55,366 bases of DNA, taken from contig JAXGXF010000015.1 in the NCBI GenBank assembly GCA_040772885.1, positions 1 through 55,366 on the forward strand, written 5' to 3'. Shown here piece by piece: positions 9,481-19,800 of this stretch. The position numbers and the translations under genes were made by a program. Numbering within the stretch: position 1 is the first letter of the stretch; each line of letters begins with the position of its first letter. Origin of the DNA: Pullichristensenella sp002068815. GTDB lineage: Bacteria > Bacillota > Clostridia > Christensenellales > Aristaeellaceae. The notes under the pieces are model-generated. The model worked only from the letters and a program-made list of their open reading frames with translations, did not search any database and was not told the DNA's origin.

Positions 9481-9993
9481 ATGAACCGCAACGCAACCAC
9501 GCTCCGCCTCGCCTACGGGGGTCTGTTCGCCGCGATGATCGCGCTCCTGACGGCGTACGTGCGCCTGCCCGTCGTCATGCTGAAGGGGTACGCGCACCTG
9601 GGCGACCTCGGAATCCTGCTCTCCTCGCTCGTGCTCGGCCCGTTCGCGGCGCTGCCGGCGGCGGTCGGTTCGGGGCTCGCCGATCTGCTCGCGGGCTACC
9701 CGGTCTACGCGCCGTTCACGCTCGTGATCAAGGGCTTGATGGGCTACGCGCTCGGCAAGTGGATCGTCACCCGGCGGTTCTCCGTCCGGAACCTGCTCGT
9801 GCTCGTACTGACCGCCGCGTTCATGGTCGGCGCGTACTTCCTGACCGACACGCTGCTCTATGGCGCCGAGGCCGCGGTCGCGTCATTCGTCGGAAACTGC
9901 GTGCAGGGCGGCGCGATGGTCGCGGGCGGGCTCGTGCTGATCCCGCTGTGCTGCGCGCTCCCGAAGGCGATGCTCGGGAGGTTCCGCGGATGA
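9481..9993 (+). CDS. ECF transporter S component, substrate unknown
   Basis: A 170-residue membrane protein with about six hydrophobic helices. It begins with a conserved first helix (LRLAYGGLFAAMIALLTAYV), followed by GYAHLGDLGILLSSLVLGPFA and a GSGLADLLAGYP loop, which resemble the vitamin-binding S subunits of energy-coupling factor transporters (ECF riboflavin-type family). No EcfA or EcfT gene is in the window, so it would rely on a shared energising module (group II). It overlaps bioY by ATGA, implying co-expression with a biotin S component; its own ligand cannot be told. Confidence 0.75.
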   Translation: MNRNATTLRLAYGGLFAAMIALLTAYVRLPVVMLKGYAHLGDLGILLSSLVLGPFAALPAAVGSGLADLLAGYPVYAPFTLVIKGLMGYALGKWIVTRRFSVRNLLVLVLTAAFMVGAYFLTDTLLYGAEAAVASFVGNCVQGGAMVAGGLVLIPLCCALPKAMLGRFRG

Positions 9994-10484
9994 GGCTATC
10001 GGCCAAGCGGCTCACGCGGCTCGCGATGCTCTCGGCGGTTCTGTGCCTCGTCGCGCCGCTGAAGCTCGACATCGGCACGGTGCCGATCACGCTGCAGACC
10101 TTCGTCGTCGCGCTCGCGGGCGCGCTGCTGGGGCCTTTAGACGGCCTGATCGCGGTCGGAATCTACCTGCTGCTCGGGCTCGCCGGACTCCCGGTGTTCG
10201 CCGGCTGGATGAGCGGCTTCGCGTACTTCGTCGGGCCGACGGGCGGCTTTCTGGTCGGCTTCCTCGCGCTCGCGGCGCTGACGGGGCTGCGCAGGTGGTG
10301 GTCGGGGCTTCCCGGGCTCGCGGCGGTCTATCTGCTCGGAACCGCGTGGCTGATGAAGGTGACCGGCCTCGCGCTCGGCGCCGCGCTCTGGGCGGGCGTC
10401 TGGCCGTTCGTGGTGAAGGACATGGCGTCCGTCGCGCTCGCGTTCGCGCTGGGAAAAGTACTTCAAAGGCGCCTCGCGATTTAA
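9990..10484 (+). CDS. bioY: Biotin ECF transporter S component BioY
   Basis: A 164-residue membrane protein with the BioY pattern: a first helix ending in a loop with VPITLQTFVVALAGALLGP, then GIYLLLGLAGLPVFAG and GPTGGFLVGF. BioY binds biotin outside the membrane and works with EcfA/EcfT. The length is slightly short of the usual 180-200 residues. Its ATG overlaps the previous stop codon, so translation is coupled. No BirA operator was recognised upstream. Confidence 0.9.
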   Translation: MRLSAKRLTRLAMLSAVLCLVAPLKLDIGTVPITLQTFVVALAGALLGPLDGLIAVGIYLLLGLAGLPVFAGWMSGFAYFVGPTGGFLVGFLALAALTGLRRWWSGLPGLAAVYLLGTAWLMKVTGLALGAALWAGVWPFVVKDMASVALAFALGKVLQRRLAI

Positions 10485-10486
10485 AC

Positions 10487-10522
10487 AAATTCCTTCCGGC
10501 AGGTCTCCGGAAGGAATTTTTT
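10487..10522. terminator. Bidirectional terminator between bioY and the WG-repeat gene
   Basis: AAATTCCTTCCGG and CCGGAAGGAATTT form a 13-bp perfect stem with a seven-base loop, followed by T on the plus strand and by A-rich sequence on the other side. It can serve both convergent units. Confidence 0.93.
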
Positions 10523-10525
10523 GAT

Positions 10526-11160
10526 TCAGTCGACGAGCACTTCGTAATCGCTGAACGAAATCCGCCGGTTGCCGTCGATGTCGAGTATGCCGTGCCTGTC
10601 CCCGAGCCGCGCCTCGAAAAGCCCGCCCCCGAGGCTGGTCAGCCGGTCGTGCTGCACCGGCAGAATCTCGACACCGGTCTCGTCGATGACGCCATATCTG
10701 TCGTCCAGTTCAACGCGATATTTTCCGTCCCCGGCGTATTCGACACCGTCGTACGCGATCGGCAGAATTTTCGCGCCGGTTTCGTCGATCACGCCGTACC
10801 GATCGTGGGAAAAGCCGGCATTGGCGGGGATGCCCGTCGCGAACCGGAGCTGACCCTGTGTGAGTCCAATTCCACGACAGTTTGCCCGAAGGCGTCCGGA
10901 AGAAGCAGCGGGGCGTCCATGTCCGGCCGCGAAAAGGCGAGCCGCCAAGCGAGGAACATCTCCTCCTCCGGCTCGCACGCGCCCTGCGCGATCGAGCGGA
11001 TGTACCTGTACACCCCCTCTGGCGTATACAAAACCCCCTCCTCGTCGACGGGCACCTCGCAGCCGTAGGCGTCCCCGATGACGAAGCGCCGGCCCGCGGC
11101 GAGAGCGGGGGATGCAAGGACAACCGTCAGGATCAGGCACGCGGCGAGCGTTCTCCGCAC
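10526..11160 (-). pseudogene. Secreted WG-repeat protein with an apparent frameshift
   Basis: Two frames must be joined to make one protein. From GTG 11160 (GGGAGGG six bases upstream) runs a signal peptide (LAACLILTVVLASPALAAG) and about 75 further sensible residues ending near DAFGQTVVELD. The frame then turns into arginine-rich nonsense. From about 10860 to the stop at 10526 a different frame carries WG/KWG-type repeats: RYGVIDETGAKILPI, RYGVIDETGVEILPV and RHGILDIDG. The break lies around 10850-10875. A real one-base indel or a sequencing error would both explain it. WG-repeat proteins are often extracellular; role unknown. It is third in the mgtE-ttcA unit. Confidence 0.65.
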
Positions 11161-11172
11161 AAAAATCCCTCC

Positions 11173-11895
11173 CTATCGCTTCTGTTTCTCCCACAGCCCG
11201 TACTGCGCCTCATTTTGAAGCGCGGAGAGCAGCAGCTCGCGGGCGTTGGGAATCTTTCGGCAGATGTCGGTCAGAAGGTTCTTCATGTCCTGGCGCTTCG
11301 TGCGGCCGTTCGCGGGGCAGGGGGACGGGACGACGGGAAGCTCGAGCTTCTTCGCCATGTGGATGATGTGCTTTTCGGGGAGGTAGATCAGCGGGCGAAT
11401 CTGCGTGAGCCCCGAGCGCGTGAGGTGCGTCACCGGTTGGAACGTGTGTATGCGGCCCTCGTAGAACATCGACAGAAACAGCGTCTCGATCGCGTCGTCG
11501 CGGTGGTGGCCGAGCGCGACCTTGTTCGCGCCGATCTCGCGGCAGAGGTCGCTAAGCGCGCCGCGCCGCATCTTCGCGCACAGCGCGCAGGGGTTTTTCT
11601 CCTTGCGATCCTCGAAGATCACCTTGCCGATCCGCGTCTCGCGGACGACATAGGGAACCTCGAGCCGCTCGCAGAGCGCCCGAATGCCCGAGAGGTCGAA
11701 CGGCTCGAGGCCCATCGTCAGCGTGACGGCCGTCAGCGTATACGGCTTTTTCGAGAACAGCCGGTAGAGCGCGAGCGCGTGCAAGAGCAGCAGGCTGTCC
11801 TTTCCGCCGGACACGCCGACGGCCACGTGGTCGCCGGATTCGATCAAAGAAAAGTCCTGGTCCGCGCGCCGGAGGCAGCCGAGCACTTCCTTCAT
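11173..11895 (-). CDS. TtcA-like tRNA thiolation PP-loop ATPase
   Basis: A 240-residue protein with the PP-loop SGGKDS at 29-34 for ATP pyrophosphatase activity. A Cys pair, CALC (C103, C106), and a third Cys in SPCPANG near 200 are the iron-sulfur ligands of TtcA-type enzymes. GHHRDDAIET is the other family mark. TtcA makes 2-thiocytidine at tRNA position 32; Firmicutes relatives are annotated as such but not all have been tested. Start ATG 11895 has GAGGGGGAG upstream. It follows mgtE by only 10 bases, so the two are cotranscribed. Confidence 0.82.
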   Translation of the reverse strand: MKEVLGCLRRADQDFSLIESGDHVAVGVSGGKDSLLLLHALALYRLFSKKPYTLTAVTLTMGLEPFDLSGIRALCERLEVPYVVRETRIGKVIFEDRKEKNPCALCAKMRRGALSDLCREIGANKVALGHHRDDAIETLFLSMFYEGRIHTFQPVTHLTRSGLTQIRPLIYLPEKHIIHMAKKLELPVVPSPCPANGRTKRQDMKNLLTDICRKIPNARELLLSALQNEAQYGLWEKQKR

Positions 11896-11905
11896 TCGCT
11901 CCCCC

Positions 11906-13270
11906 TCACAGGCTCAGCACGTTCGTCGCGATCGTAAACAGGATCAGGAGCGAACAGGCGTCGACAATCGTCGTGATCAGCGGGCTCGCCATCAGCGCCG
12001 GGTCGAGCCGGACAGACTTCGCGGCGAGCGGCAGCGCGCAGCCGAGCGCCTTCGCGAGAAGCACCGTCAGGAACAGCGCCGCCGAGATCGTCGCCGCGAC
12101 GCTCACCGGCTGCCGGTAGAGGATCCTGTAGAGCCCGAAGTTCAGAAGCGACAGCGCGAAGCCGACGATCGAGCCGACGCGCGCCTCCTTCCACAGGAGC
12201 TTGTAGATGTCGCGCGTCGCGATCTCGCCGAGCGCGAGGCCGCGGATCGTGAGCGTCGACGCCTGCGCGCCGCAGTTGCCGCCCGCGCCCATCAGCATCG
12301 GTATGCACGCGGTCAGCACCACGCCGAAGGTCGCCGCGGAGTTCTTCAGGAGGTCCTCGTAGTGCGTGATGATCATGCCGGTGAATATCGCCGAGACCAT
12401 CAGGATCAGCAGCCATATGAAGCGGTTGCCCGCGAGCCGGAACACGCCGGTCTTGAGATACTCGTCCTCGGACGGGATCATCGCGGCCATCTTCTCGAAG
12501 TCCTCGGTGTTCTCGTCCTCGATGACGTCGACGATGTCGTCGATCGTGATGATGCCGATCATCCGCTCCTCGTGGTCGACGACGGGGATCGAGATCAGGT
12601 CGTACTTGCGCACGGTGTCGGCGACGACCTCCTGGTCGTCGGTCGTGTGGACGCAGACGAACTGCGTGTTCATCAATTGGTCGACGAGCGTGTCGTCCTT
12701 CGCGAGCAGCAGCTTTCGAAGCGGCACGGTGCCCAGGAGCTTCCTCTGCGGGTCGAGCACGTAGAGCGTGTAGATCGTCTCCTTGTCGACGCCCTCGCGC
12801 CGGATTTCGGTCATCGCCTCGCCGACGGTCGTGCCGATGCGCAGCTCCATGTACTCGATCGTCATGATCGAGCCGGCGCTGTTCTCCGGGTAGCGCAGGA
12901 ATTGGTTGATCAGCGCGCGCTTCTTCTCGTCGCAGCCCTTGAGCATGCGCTTGACGACGCCCGCGGGCAGTTCCTCGAGGAAGTCGACCGCGTCGTCGAT
13001 GAACATGTCGTCGACCAGGCGCATCGCCTCGTTGTCGTCCATCGCCTCGATCACGCGCTGGCGCTGGTCGGTGTCCATATAGGCGAACACATCCGCCGCG
13101 ATGTCCTTGGGGAGCAGCCGGAAGACCACGAGCATCTTCTCGTTGTCCAGCCCCCCCATGTACTCGGCGATGTCGACTTCGTTGAGCATCGAAAGCGCGC
13201 CGCGAAGCTCCCCCTTGCGGTTTTCCGCGAGCAGCTTGTCGAGGCGCATCTGAATTCTCTCAAAATCCAT
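11906..13270 (-). CDS. mgtE: Magnesium transporter MgtE
   Basis: A 454-residue Mg2+ channel. The N-terminal superhelical domain (residues about 20-130, with EYMGGL and DDMFIDDAVDFLEELP), a pair of CBS domains (about 135-260, with TVGEAM and ISIPVVDHEERMIGIITIDDI) and five C-terminal membrane helices (from about 285) are in the standard order. The channel segment contains GAGGNCGAQASTLTIRGLALGE, whose Asn/Gly/Asp neighbourhood fits the pore. Cytosolic Mg2+ closes MgtE through the N and CBS domains. GGGAGG precedes the ATG. Expression is likely controlled by the long structured leader upstream. Confidence 0.96.
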   Translation of the reverse strand: MDFERIQMRLDKLLAENRKGELRGALSMLNEVDIAEYMGGLDNEKMLVVFRLLPKDIAADVFAYMDTDQRQRVIEAMDDNEAMRLVDDMFIDDAVDFLEELPAGVVKRMLKGCDEKKRALINQFLRYPENSAGSIMTIEYMELRIGTTVGEAMTEIRREGVDKETIYTLYVLDPQRKLLGTVPLRKLLLAKDDTLVDQLMNTQFVCVHTTDDQEVVADTVRKYDLISIPVVDHEERMIGIITIDDIVDVIEDENTEDFEKMAAMIPSEDEYLKTGVFRLAGNRFIWLLILMVSAIFTGMIITHYEDLLKNSAATFGVVLTACIPMLMGAGGNCGAQASTLTIRGLALGEIATRDIYKLLWKEARVGSIVGFALSLLNFGLYRILYRQPVSVAATISAALFLTVLLAKALGCALPLAAKSVRLDPALMASPLITTIVDACSLLILFTIATNVLSL

Positions 13271-13291
13271 CGGAACTCATCCTCCCTTTTT

Positions 13292-13355
13292 GATCGTCGG
13301 CGTGCGGAACCGTACCACCGCCCGCCGACCCGGCAAACCTGCGGTTTGCCTGATC
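13292..13355. repeat. Two-hairpin intergenic repeat, copy 1
   Basis: A GTCGGCG..CGCCGAC palindrome with arms extended by GCGG/CCGC is followed by a second hairpin, GGCAAACC/GGTTTGCC. Almost the same 64-bp unit occurs at 45412-45474. Here it lies in the mgtE leader, ending about 20 bases before the start codon. Confidence 0.8.
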
Positions 13356-13371
13356 CTATTATTGGGAAACG

Positions 13372-13570
13372 CATGAAAACAGCACACCGCGTATGTAGGT
13401 GCTGTGTTGCGACGTTTCGATGTTCGAGAATGAAGGCCCTCCCGGGAATCGTCAGCCCCTGGCCCGGCTGCGGACGAACCTACTTCGGGGGACGCCTTCA
13501 TTGGACATACATCTTCCGCCGTCGTCCACGCCTTGCCACCTCCCGGTTACAGATTTGCCGAATAGACCCT
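13372..13570 (-). ncRNA. Structured leader RNA of mgtE, class not recognised
   Basis: About 200 transcribed bases on the minus strand fold, by eye, into one long irregular hairpin. Nested perfect pairings are CGACG/CGTCG (13410-13414 with 13520-13524), GATGT/ACATC (13419-13423 with 13509-13513) and AATGAAGGC/GCCTTCATT (13429-13437 with 13494-13502). An inner CAGCC/GGCTG hairpin is also present. The RNA ends in a terminator hairpin before mgtE. Position and layout suggest a Mg2+-responsive attenuator, but the M-box core motifs I know are not visible. It could also be a separate small RNA. Confidence 0.5.
13375..13405 (-). terminator. Attenuator-like terminator in the mgtE leader
   Basis: On the minus strand ACAGCAC and GTGCTGT pair around a 13-base loop and are followed by TTTTC. 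The 5' arm overlaps bases that could pair with the foot of the long leader hairpin, so the two may be alternatives. The T run is short. Confidence 0.5.
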
Positions 13571-13576
13571 ACCATT

Positions 13577-13605
13577 ATGATAGCCGCGAAACGGCCGCGC
13601 GTCAA
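13577..13605 (-). promoter_or_regulatory. Promoter of the mgtE unit
   Basis: TTGACG (13605-13600), 17 bp and TATCAT (13582-13577) on the minus strand put the transcription start near 13570, about 300 bases before the mgtE start codon. Confidence 0.75.
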
Positions 13606-13669
13606 CCCCAAATGTGAAAAAATTCAAACCGCCTCGGAAGGAATTAACGCAAACAGCGGGGCCGCGGGA

Positions 13670-13699
13670 TTGACATACATTCAGAAAAGCGGGTAGAAT
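13670..13699 (+). promoter_or_regulatory. prfC promoter
   Basis: TTGACA (13670-13675), 18 bp and TAGAAT (13694-13699), 33 bases before the prfC ATG, with GGAGG in between. Between this and the mgtE promoter (13606-13669) I see no other feature. Confidence 0.75.
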
Positions 13700-13732
13700 A
13701 TAGGTTGGTATTTTGGACTTGGAGGACACCCC

Positions 13733-15346
13733 ATGCAGCACCCGGAGCTCCCGGCGGAAGTGCGCCGGAGGCGGACGTTCGCCATCATCTCCCACCCGGA
13801 CGCCGGAAAGACGACGCTGACGGAAAAGCTCCTGCTCTACGGCGGCGCGATCCGGCAGGCGGGCTCGGTCAAGGCGCGCAAGGCCGCGCGCCACGCGACC
13901 AGCGACTGGATGGAGATCGAAAAACAGCGCGGAATTTCGGTTACGTCGTCGGCGATGCAGTTCGACTTCGACGGCTTTCGCATCAATATCCTCGACACCC
14001 CGGGCCATCAGGATTTCTCCGAGGACACCTACCGCACGCTCGTCGCGGCGGACAGCGCGGTCATGCTCATCGACAACGCGAAGGGCGTCGAGGAGCAGAC
14101 GATCAAGCTGTTCCGCGTGTGCCGCATGCGCTCGATCCCGATCTTTACGTTCGTCAACAAGCTCGACCGCGCCGGGCGCGACCCGTTTTCGCTGATGGAG
14201 GAATTGGAGCAGGTTCTGGGCATACGCTCGTGCCCGGTCAACTGGCCGATCGGCATACACGGCGACTTTCAGGGCGTCTACCATCGCGACACGCGCGAGG
14301 TCGAGATCTACAAGGGCGGCAACCACGGACAGGCGAGGGTGGACGTCGAGTCGATACCGCTTTCCGACCCGCGGCTCCCGGATGTCATCGGAAAGAGCTA
14401 TTGCGAGAAGCTGCTCGAGGACGTCGAGCTCCTGGACGTCGCGGGCGACCCGTTCGACCTCGGCATGATCCTCGAGGGAAAGCTCACGCCGATGTTCTTC
14501 GGCTCGGCGAGCAACAACTTCGGCGTCGAGCCGTTTCTGAAGCGGTTTCTCAAGTACACGAAGTCGCCGACGCCGCGCGTGTCGGACGCGGGCGCGATCG
14601 ACCCGGAGGACGAGAAGTTCACCGGCTTCATCTTCAAGATTCAGGCGAACATGAACCCCGCGCACCGCGACCGGCTGGCGTTCATGCGCGTGTGCTCAGG
14701 GGTGTTCGAAAAGGGCATGGCGGTGTGGCACTCGTCCTCGGGCGAGCGCATCAAGCTCGCGCAGCCGCAGCAGTTCATGGCGCAGGAGCACGAGAGCGTC
14801 GAGGTCGCCTACCCCGGCGACATCATCGGCCTCTTCGACCCCGGCATCTTCCGCCTCGGCGACACGCTCTGCACCGGAAACCCGGTTCGCTTTCAGGGCA
14901 TTCCGCTGTTCGCGCCGGAGTTCTTCTGCCGCGTAGGGCCGGAGGACTCGATGAAGCGCAAGCAGTTTTTGAAGGGCATCTCGCAGCTCTCGCAGGAGGG
15001 CGCGATTCAGACGTTCAAGCGCCCGAACATCGGCCGCGAGGAGATGATCGCGGGCGTCGTGGGCGTTCTGCAGATGGACGTGCTCGAGTATCGCCTAAAG
15101 AGCGAGTACGGCGTCGACATTTTGCGCGAGGTGCTGCCGTTCCGCTTCGTGCGCTGGATCGTGAAGTCCCCGAAGCCTCCCGACCGGCTTCGGCTCACGT
15201 CGACGACCGTGCCCGCGGTCGACCGCAGCGGGCGCGACGTCCTGATGTTTGAAAACGAGTGGTCGATACGGCTCGCGACCGAGAACAACGAGGGGCTCGT
15301 GCTCGCCGAGACCGCCGACCGCATGACCGCGGACGACGTACCATAG
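13733..15346 (+). CDS. prfC: Peptide chain release factor 3
   Basis: A 537-residue translational GTPase that releases RF1/RF2 from the ribosome after termination. G1 is SHPDAGKTTLTEK near residue 20, the switch region contains KQRGISVTSSAM, G3 is DTPGHQDF and G4 is NKLDR. Domains II and III of the RF3 type follow and the length is normal. It has its own promoter and good spacing to GGAGG. It is followed 36 bases later by another GTPase gene, typA, and the two may be cotranscribed. Confidence 0.96.
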   Translation: MQHPELPAEVRRRRTFAIISHPDAGKTTLTEKLLLYGGAIRQAGSVKARKAARHATSDWMEIEKQRGISVTSSAMQFDFDGFRINILDTPGHQDFSEDTYRTLVAADSAVMLIDNAKGVEEQTIKLFRVCRMRSIPIFTFVNKLDRAGRDPFSLMEELEQVLGIRSCPVNWPIGIHGDFQGVYHRDTREVEIYKGGNHGQARVDVESIPLSDPRLPDVIGKSYCEKLLEDVELLDVAGDPFDLGMILEGKLTPMFFGSASNNFGVEPFLKRFLKYTKSPTPRVSDAGAIDPEDEKFTGFIFKIQANMNPAHRDRLAFMRVCSGVFEKGMAVWHSSSGERIKLAQPQQFMAQEHESVEVAYPGDIIGLFDPGIFRLGDTLCTGNPVRFQGIPLFAPEFFCRVGPEDSMKRKQFLKGISQLSQEGAIQTFKRPNIGREEMIAGVVGVLQMDVLEYRLKSEYGVDILREVLPFRFVRWIVKSPKPPDRLRLTSTTVPAVDRSGRDVLMFENEWSIRLATENNEGLVLAETADRMTADDVP

Positions 15347-15382
15347 CCCAATTCAATCGGAAACGTTAGGAGTCTTTTGTTC

Positions 15383-17215
<1,833 letters not shown>

Positions 17216-17216
17216 C

Positions 17217-18278
17217 ATGCAGATCACGTCGCTGGAGCTCACGAACTTCCGGAATTACGCGCGCGCGGAGCTTCAGCCCTGCGCGGGCGTGACCGTGCTG
17301 ACCGGCGACAACGCGCAGGGCAAGACGAACCTGCTCGAGGCGATCCACCTGTGCTTCGCGGGCCGCTCGCACAGGACGCGGCAGGACCGGGAATTGATCC
17401 GGTGGGGCGAGGAGTTCTGCCGGGTCAAAATCGAGGCCGAGCGCATCGACGGCTCGCACACGGTCGAGATCGCGATTCCCTCCGCCGGGCGGCGAAAGAT
17501 CAAGGTCAACGGGAGCGACATGCGGCGCTCGGGCGAATTGATGGGCCACGTGACCGGGGTGCTGTTCTCGCCGGAGGACTTGCAGCTCGTGAAGGACGGC
17601 CCCTCCGAGCGCAGGCGGTTCGTCGATATGGCGCTCTCCCAGATTCGCCCCACCTACTACTACGCGCTGCAGCGGTACGCCCGCGCGCTCAAGCAGCGGA
17701 ACGAGCTCCTGCGCCTGGGAAGGCTCGAGACGCTCGACTCCTGGGACGAACAGCTCGCGGCGTCCGGCGCGGAGATCATGCACGGCCGATACCAGTATCT
17801 CGATCAGCTCGGCGCGGCGGCGGCCGCCATGCACCGGGACATCGCGGACGCGCGCGAGGCGCTTTCGATCGCCTACGCGCCGGACGTGCCCGACGGCGAC
17901 ATACTGCGCGCGCTGAAATCCTCGCGGACGCTCGACGTCCGGCGCATGACGACGACCGCCGGCGTGCACCGCGACGACGTGTCGCTGCTCGTCGGCGGCC
18001 GAGAGCTGCGCGCGTACGGCTCGCAGGGCCAGCAGCGCACCGCCGCGCTCGCGATACGGCTCTCGGAGCTCGGCGTCATCCGGGCCGAGACCGGCGAGCC
18101 CCCGGTGCTCTTGCTCGACGACGTGATGAGCGAGCTCGACCCCGGCCGCCGCAGGCAGCTGCTTTCGCACCTCTCCGGCATCCAGACGATCGTCACCTGC
18201 ACGGACATCTCCGACCTCGCGGGCGCCGACATCGGCATGGCCTGCCGGGTGTCGCTCGCGGCGCTCACGCAGCTATAA
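17217..18278 (+). CDS. recF: DNA replication and repair protein RecF
   Basis: A 353-residue SMC-like ATPase that, with RecO and RecR, loads RecA at gaps. Walker A is GDNAQGKT near residue 30, the signature motif is around GSQGQQRTAALAIRLSE near 265, and Walker B is LLLDDVMSELD near 300. Length normal. In many bacteria recF sits beside dnaA-dnaN-gyrB; here it follows typA, so it is detached from the origin cluster. Its ATG comes one base after the typA stop codon, with AGGGG as ribosome-binding site. Confidence 0.95.
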   Translation: MQITSLELTNFRNYARAELQPCAGVTVLTGDNAQGKTNLLEAIHLCFAGRSHRTRQDRELIRWGEEFCRVKIEAERIDGSHTVEIAIPSAGRRKIKVNGSDMRRSGELMGHVTGVLFSPEDLQLVKDGPSERRRFVDMALSQIRPTYYYALQRYARALKQRNELLRLGRLETLDSWDEQLAASGAEIMHGRYQYLDQLGAAAAAMHRDIADAREALSIAYAPDVPDGDILRALKSSRTLDVRRMTTTAGVHRDDVSLLVGGRELRAYGSQGQQRTAALAIRLSELGVIRAETGEPPVLLLDDVMSELDPGRRRQLLSHLSGIQTIVTCTDISDLAGADIGMACRVSLAALTQL

Positions 18279-18280
18279 AG

Positions 18281-18310
18281 AATTCCGCCCCTTTCGGAGC
18301 GGAAATTTTC
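18281..18310. terminator. Bidirectional terminator between recF and the ceramidase-like gene
   Basis: TTCCGC (18283-18288) pairs with GCGGAA (18299-18304) and the stem extends with AATT/AATT on either side of a bulge. T runs follow on the plus strand and A-rich sequence lies on the other side. The genes on both sides converge here. Confidence 0.8.
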
Positions 18311-18313
18311 ATT

Positions 18314-19771
18314 TCAGAGCGCATTTATCTGTTCGAGGTAGATTTCGACGAGCTTCTCCCCGCCCTCGGGTCCGATCAGGGTCGACGCGGGCTTGCTCGA
18401 GTACGAGCCGCCCTCGACGGCCTCCTTCGTCGGCAGGTACCCGGCGTAGCCGTCGGTCAGCTGCACGACGAACACGTGCTCGGCCTTCGCGCGCGCGCGG
18501 ACGCGCAGCGCGTAGTCGACGAACAGCTCGAACGGGTTGAACGAGAGCACCGCATTGCCGAGCCGCAAAAAGGCCGCGCGGTAGCGGAACGACTGCGTCT
18601 GCCGCTGCAGTTTCCAGCGGTCGTGGACGCCGAGCGGCTCGAAGATTTCCACGATGTCCTCGCTCGTCGCCGGGTGCTCCCGGGTATACCGCGCCTGCGC
18701 CTCCTCGATTGCGCGCTTCGCCTCGATCGCGTCCGCCGCGTCGACCGTGCGGATCGGAAGCTCGACCTCCGAGCGCAGGAACTTGAACGCCGGCAGGTAC
18801 TCGATCGCCGCGCGAGCGGCCGGCAGCGCGATCTCGACCGCGGACGCGATCCTGCGCCCGATCCGGTCGCACTCGCGGTCGAGGTCGAGGTTCAGCCACA
18901 CCTCGCCCGCCTGCGCGTTCCACTTCGCGAGCTCCTCGCGGTTCGACTTAGAGATGCGCACGAGGTCGAGCGGGTTCTGGTCGCCGGACGCCTCGCACAG
19001 CGGCAGCACGAACACGTTCCCGAGCTTTTCGCGGATGTGCGCGCGCGCGTGCCCCCAGAAGTCGGCCGAGATGAACGAGTGCAGCTCCATGACCTGCGCC
19101 GGGCACGGCACGCCGACCGCGACGCCGGTCAGGTTGCCGGCGACATCCCACGTGTAGAGCGCGTTGACGCCGTGGTCGACCGTGCCCTCGAAGCGCACGA
19201 AGTTCGGGTCGTCGCAGCCGCCGTACATCACGCTGTCGGCGTTTCCGTTCGCGCGGCGGAACACCGGCCGCCGGTTGAAGCCGACCGCTGCGTACTCCTG
19301 CGCGCAGCTCACGCCGCCGGGGGCGCGGCCCTCCCACGCGCGCAATATCGCGCCCGCGATGCGGCCGACCGCAAACCGCGTCGCCTCCTCGCCCCCGAGC
19401 AGGTCGTCCGGCAGCGGAAGCGGCGGCACGCCGTCGCCCAGCGTCGCGCGGAACCGCTCGCGGAACGCGTCGTGTGAAAAGCTCGTCGAGTTGTGCGTAT
19501 GTATGCAGCTGAAGGTGATCGCGTCCGCGTCGAGCCCGGCCGCGCCGCCGACCGCCGCGCGAATCCTCGCCGCGAGCGCCTCCGAGATGAACACCATGTC
19601 CAGCGACACCATCACGCAGTGCTTGTCCCCCATCGAGAGCGCGAGCGCGGTCGCGGTGATCGGGTCGTGCACGTATTGCGACACGCGCGGGTAGAGCTGT
19701 CCCTCGAGCATCACCGGTCGGTCCGGCGTGATGGACTCCGACGCCCATCCGATTCTGAGAGTTTCCGGCAT
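18314..19771 (-). CDS. Neutral/alkaline ceramidase N-terminal-domain protein
   Basis: A 485-residue protein with the start IGWASESITPDRPV (family RVGAGKADITPP-like) and IHTHNS near residue 90, which matches the HTHS zinc-ligand region of neutral ceramidases. The catalytic-domain ending has a VQLTDGYAGYLPTKEAVEGGSY segment, also typical. It is shorter than true ceramidases (about 650 residues), lacks their C-terminal Ig-like domain and has no signal peptide. It is therefore likely a cytosolic amidase or hydrolase acting on something other than ceramide. It is the last gene of an operon with a sugar-type ABC transporter and LacI regulator, so the substrate may be what the transporter brings in. 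Confidence 0.75.
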   Translation of the reverse strand: MPETLRIGWASESITPDRPVMLEGQLYPRVSQYVHDPITATALALSMGDKHCVMVSLDMVFISEALAARIRAAVGGAAGLDADAITFSCIHTHNSTSFSHDAFRERFRATLGDGVPPLPLPDDLLGGEEATRFAVGRIAGAILRAWEGRAPGGVSCAQEYAAVGFNRRPVFRRANGNADSVMYGGCDDPNFVRFEGTVDHGVNALYTWDVAGNLTGVAVGVPCPAQVMELHSFISADFWGHARAHIREKLGNVFVLPLCEASGDQNPLDLVRISKSNREELAKWNAQAGEVWLNLDLDRECDRIGRRIASAVEIALPAARAAIEYLPAFKFLRSEVELPIRTVDAADAIEAKRAIEEAQARYTREHPATSEDIVEIFEPLGVHDRWKLQRQTQSFRYRAAFLRLGNAVLSFNPFELFVDYALRVRARAKAEHVFVVQLTDGYAGYLPTKEAVEGGSYSSKPASTLIGPEGGEKLVEIYLEQINAL

Positions 19772-19800
19772 ATCGATATCCCTCTCTATGTTCCCCCGGC

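Noticed and set aside
13292..13355. T-box-like GGTGGTACGG string in the mgtE leader
   Set aside because: It is the central part of the palindromic repeat, also found before an ABC permease; no T-box stem I or specifier structure is seen.
13372..13570. M-box riboswitch, 6S RNA or SRP RNA
   Set aside because: Position and shape are suggestive, but the conserved core sequences of these RNAs could not be found by eye, so only a structured leader is reported.
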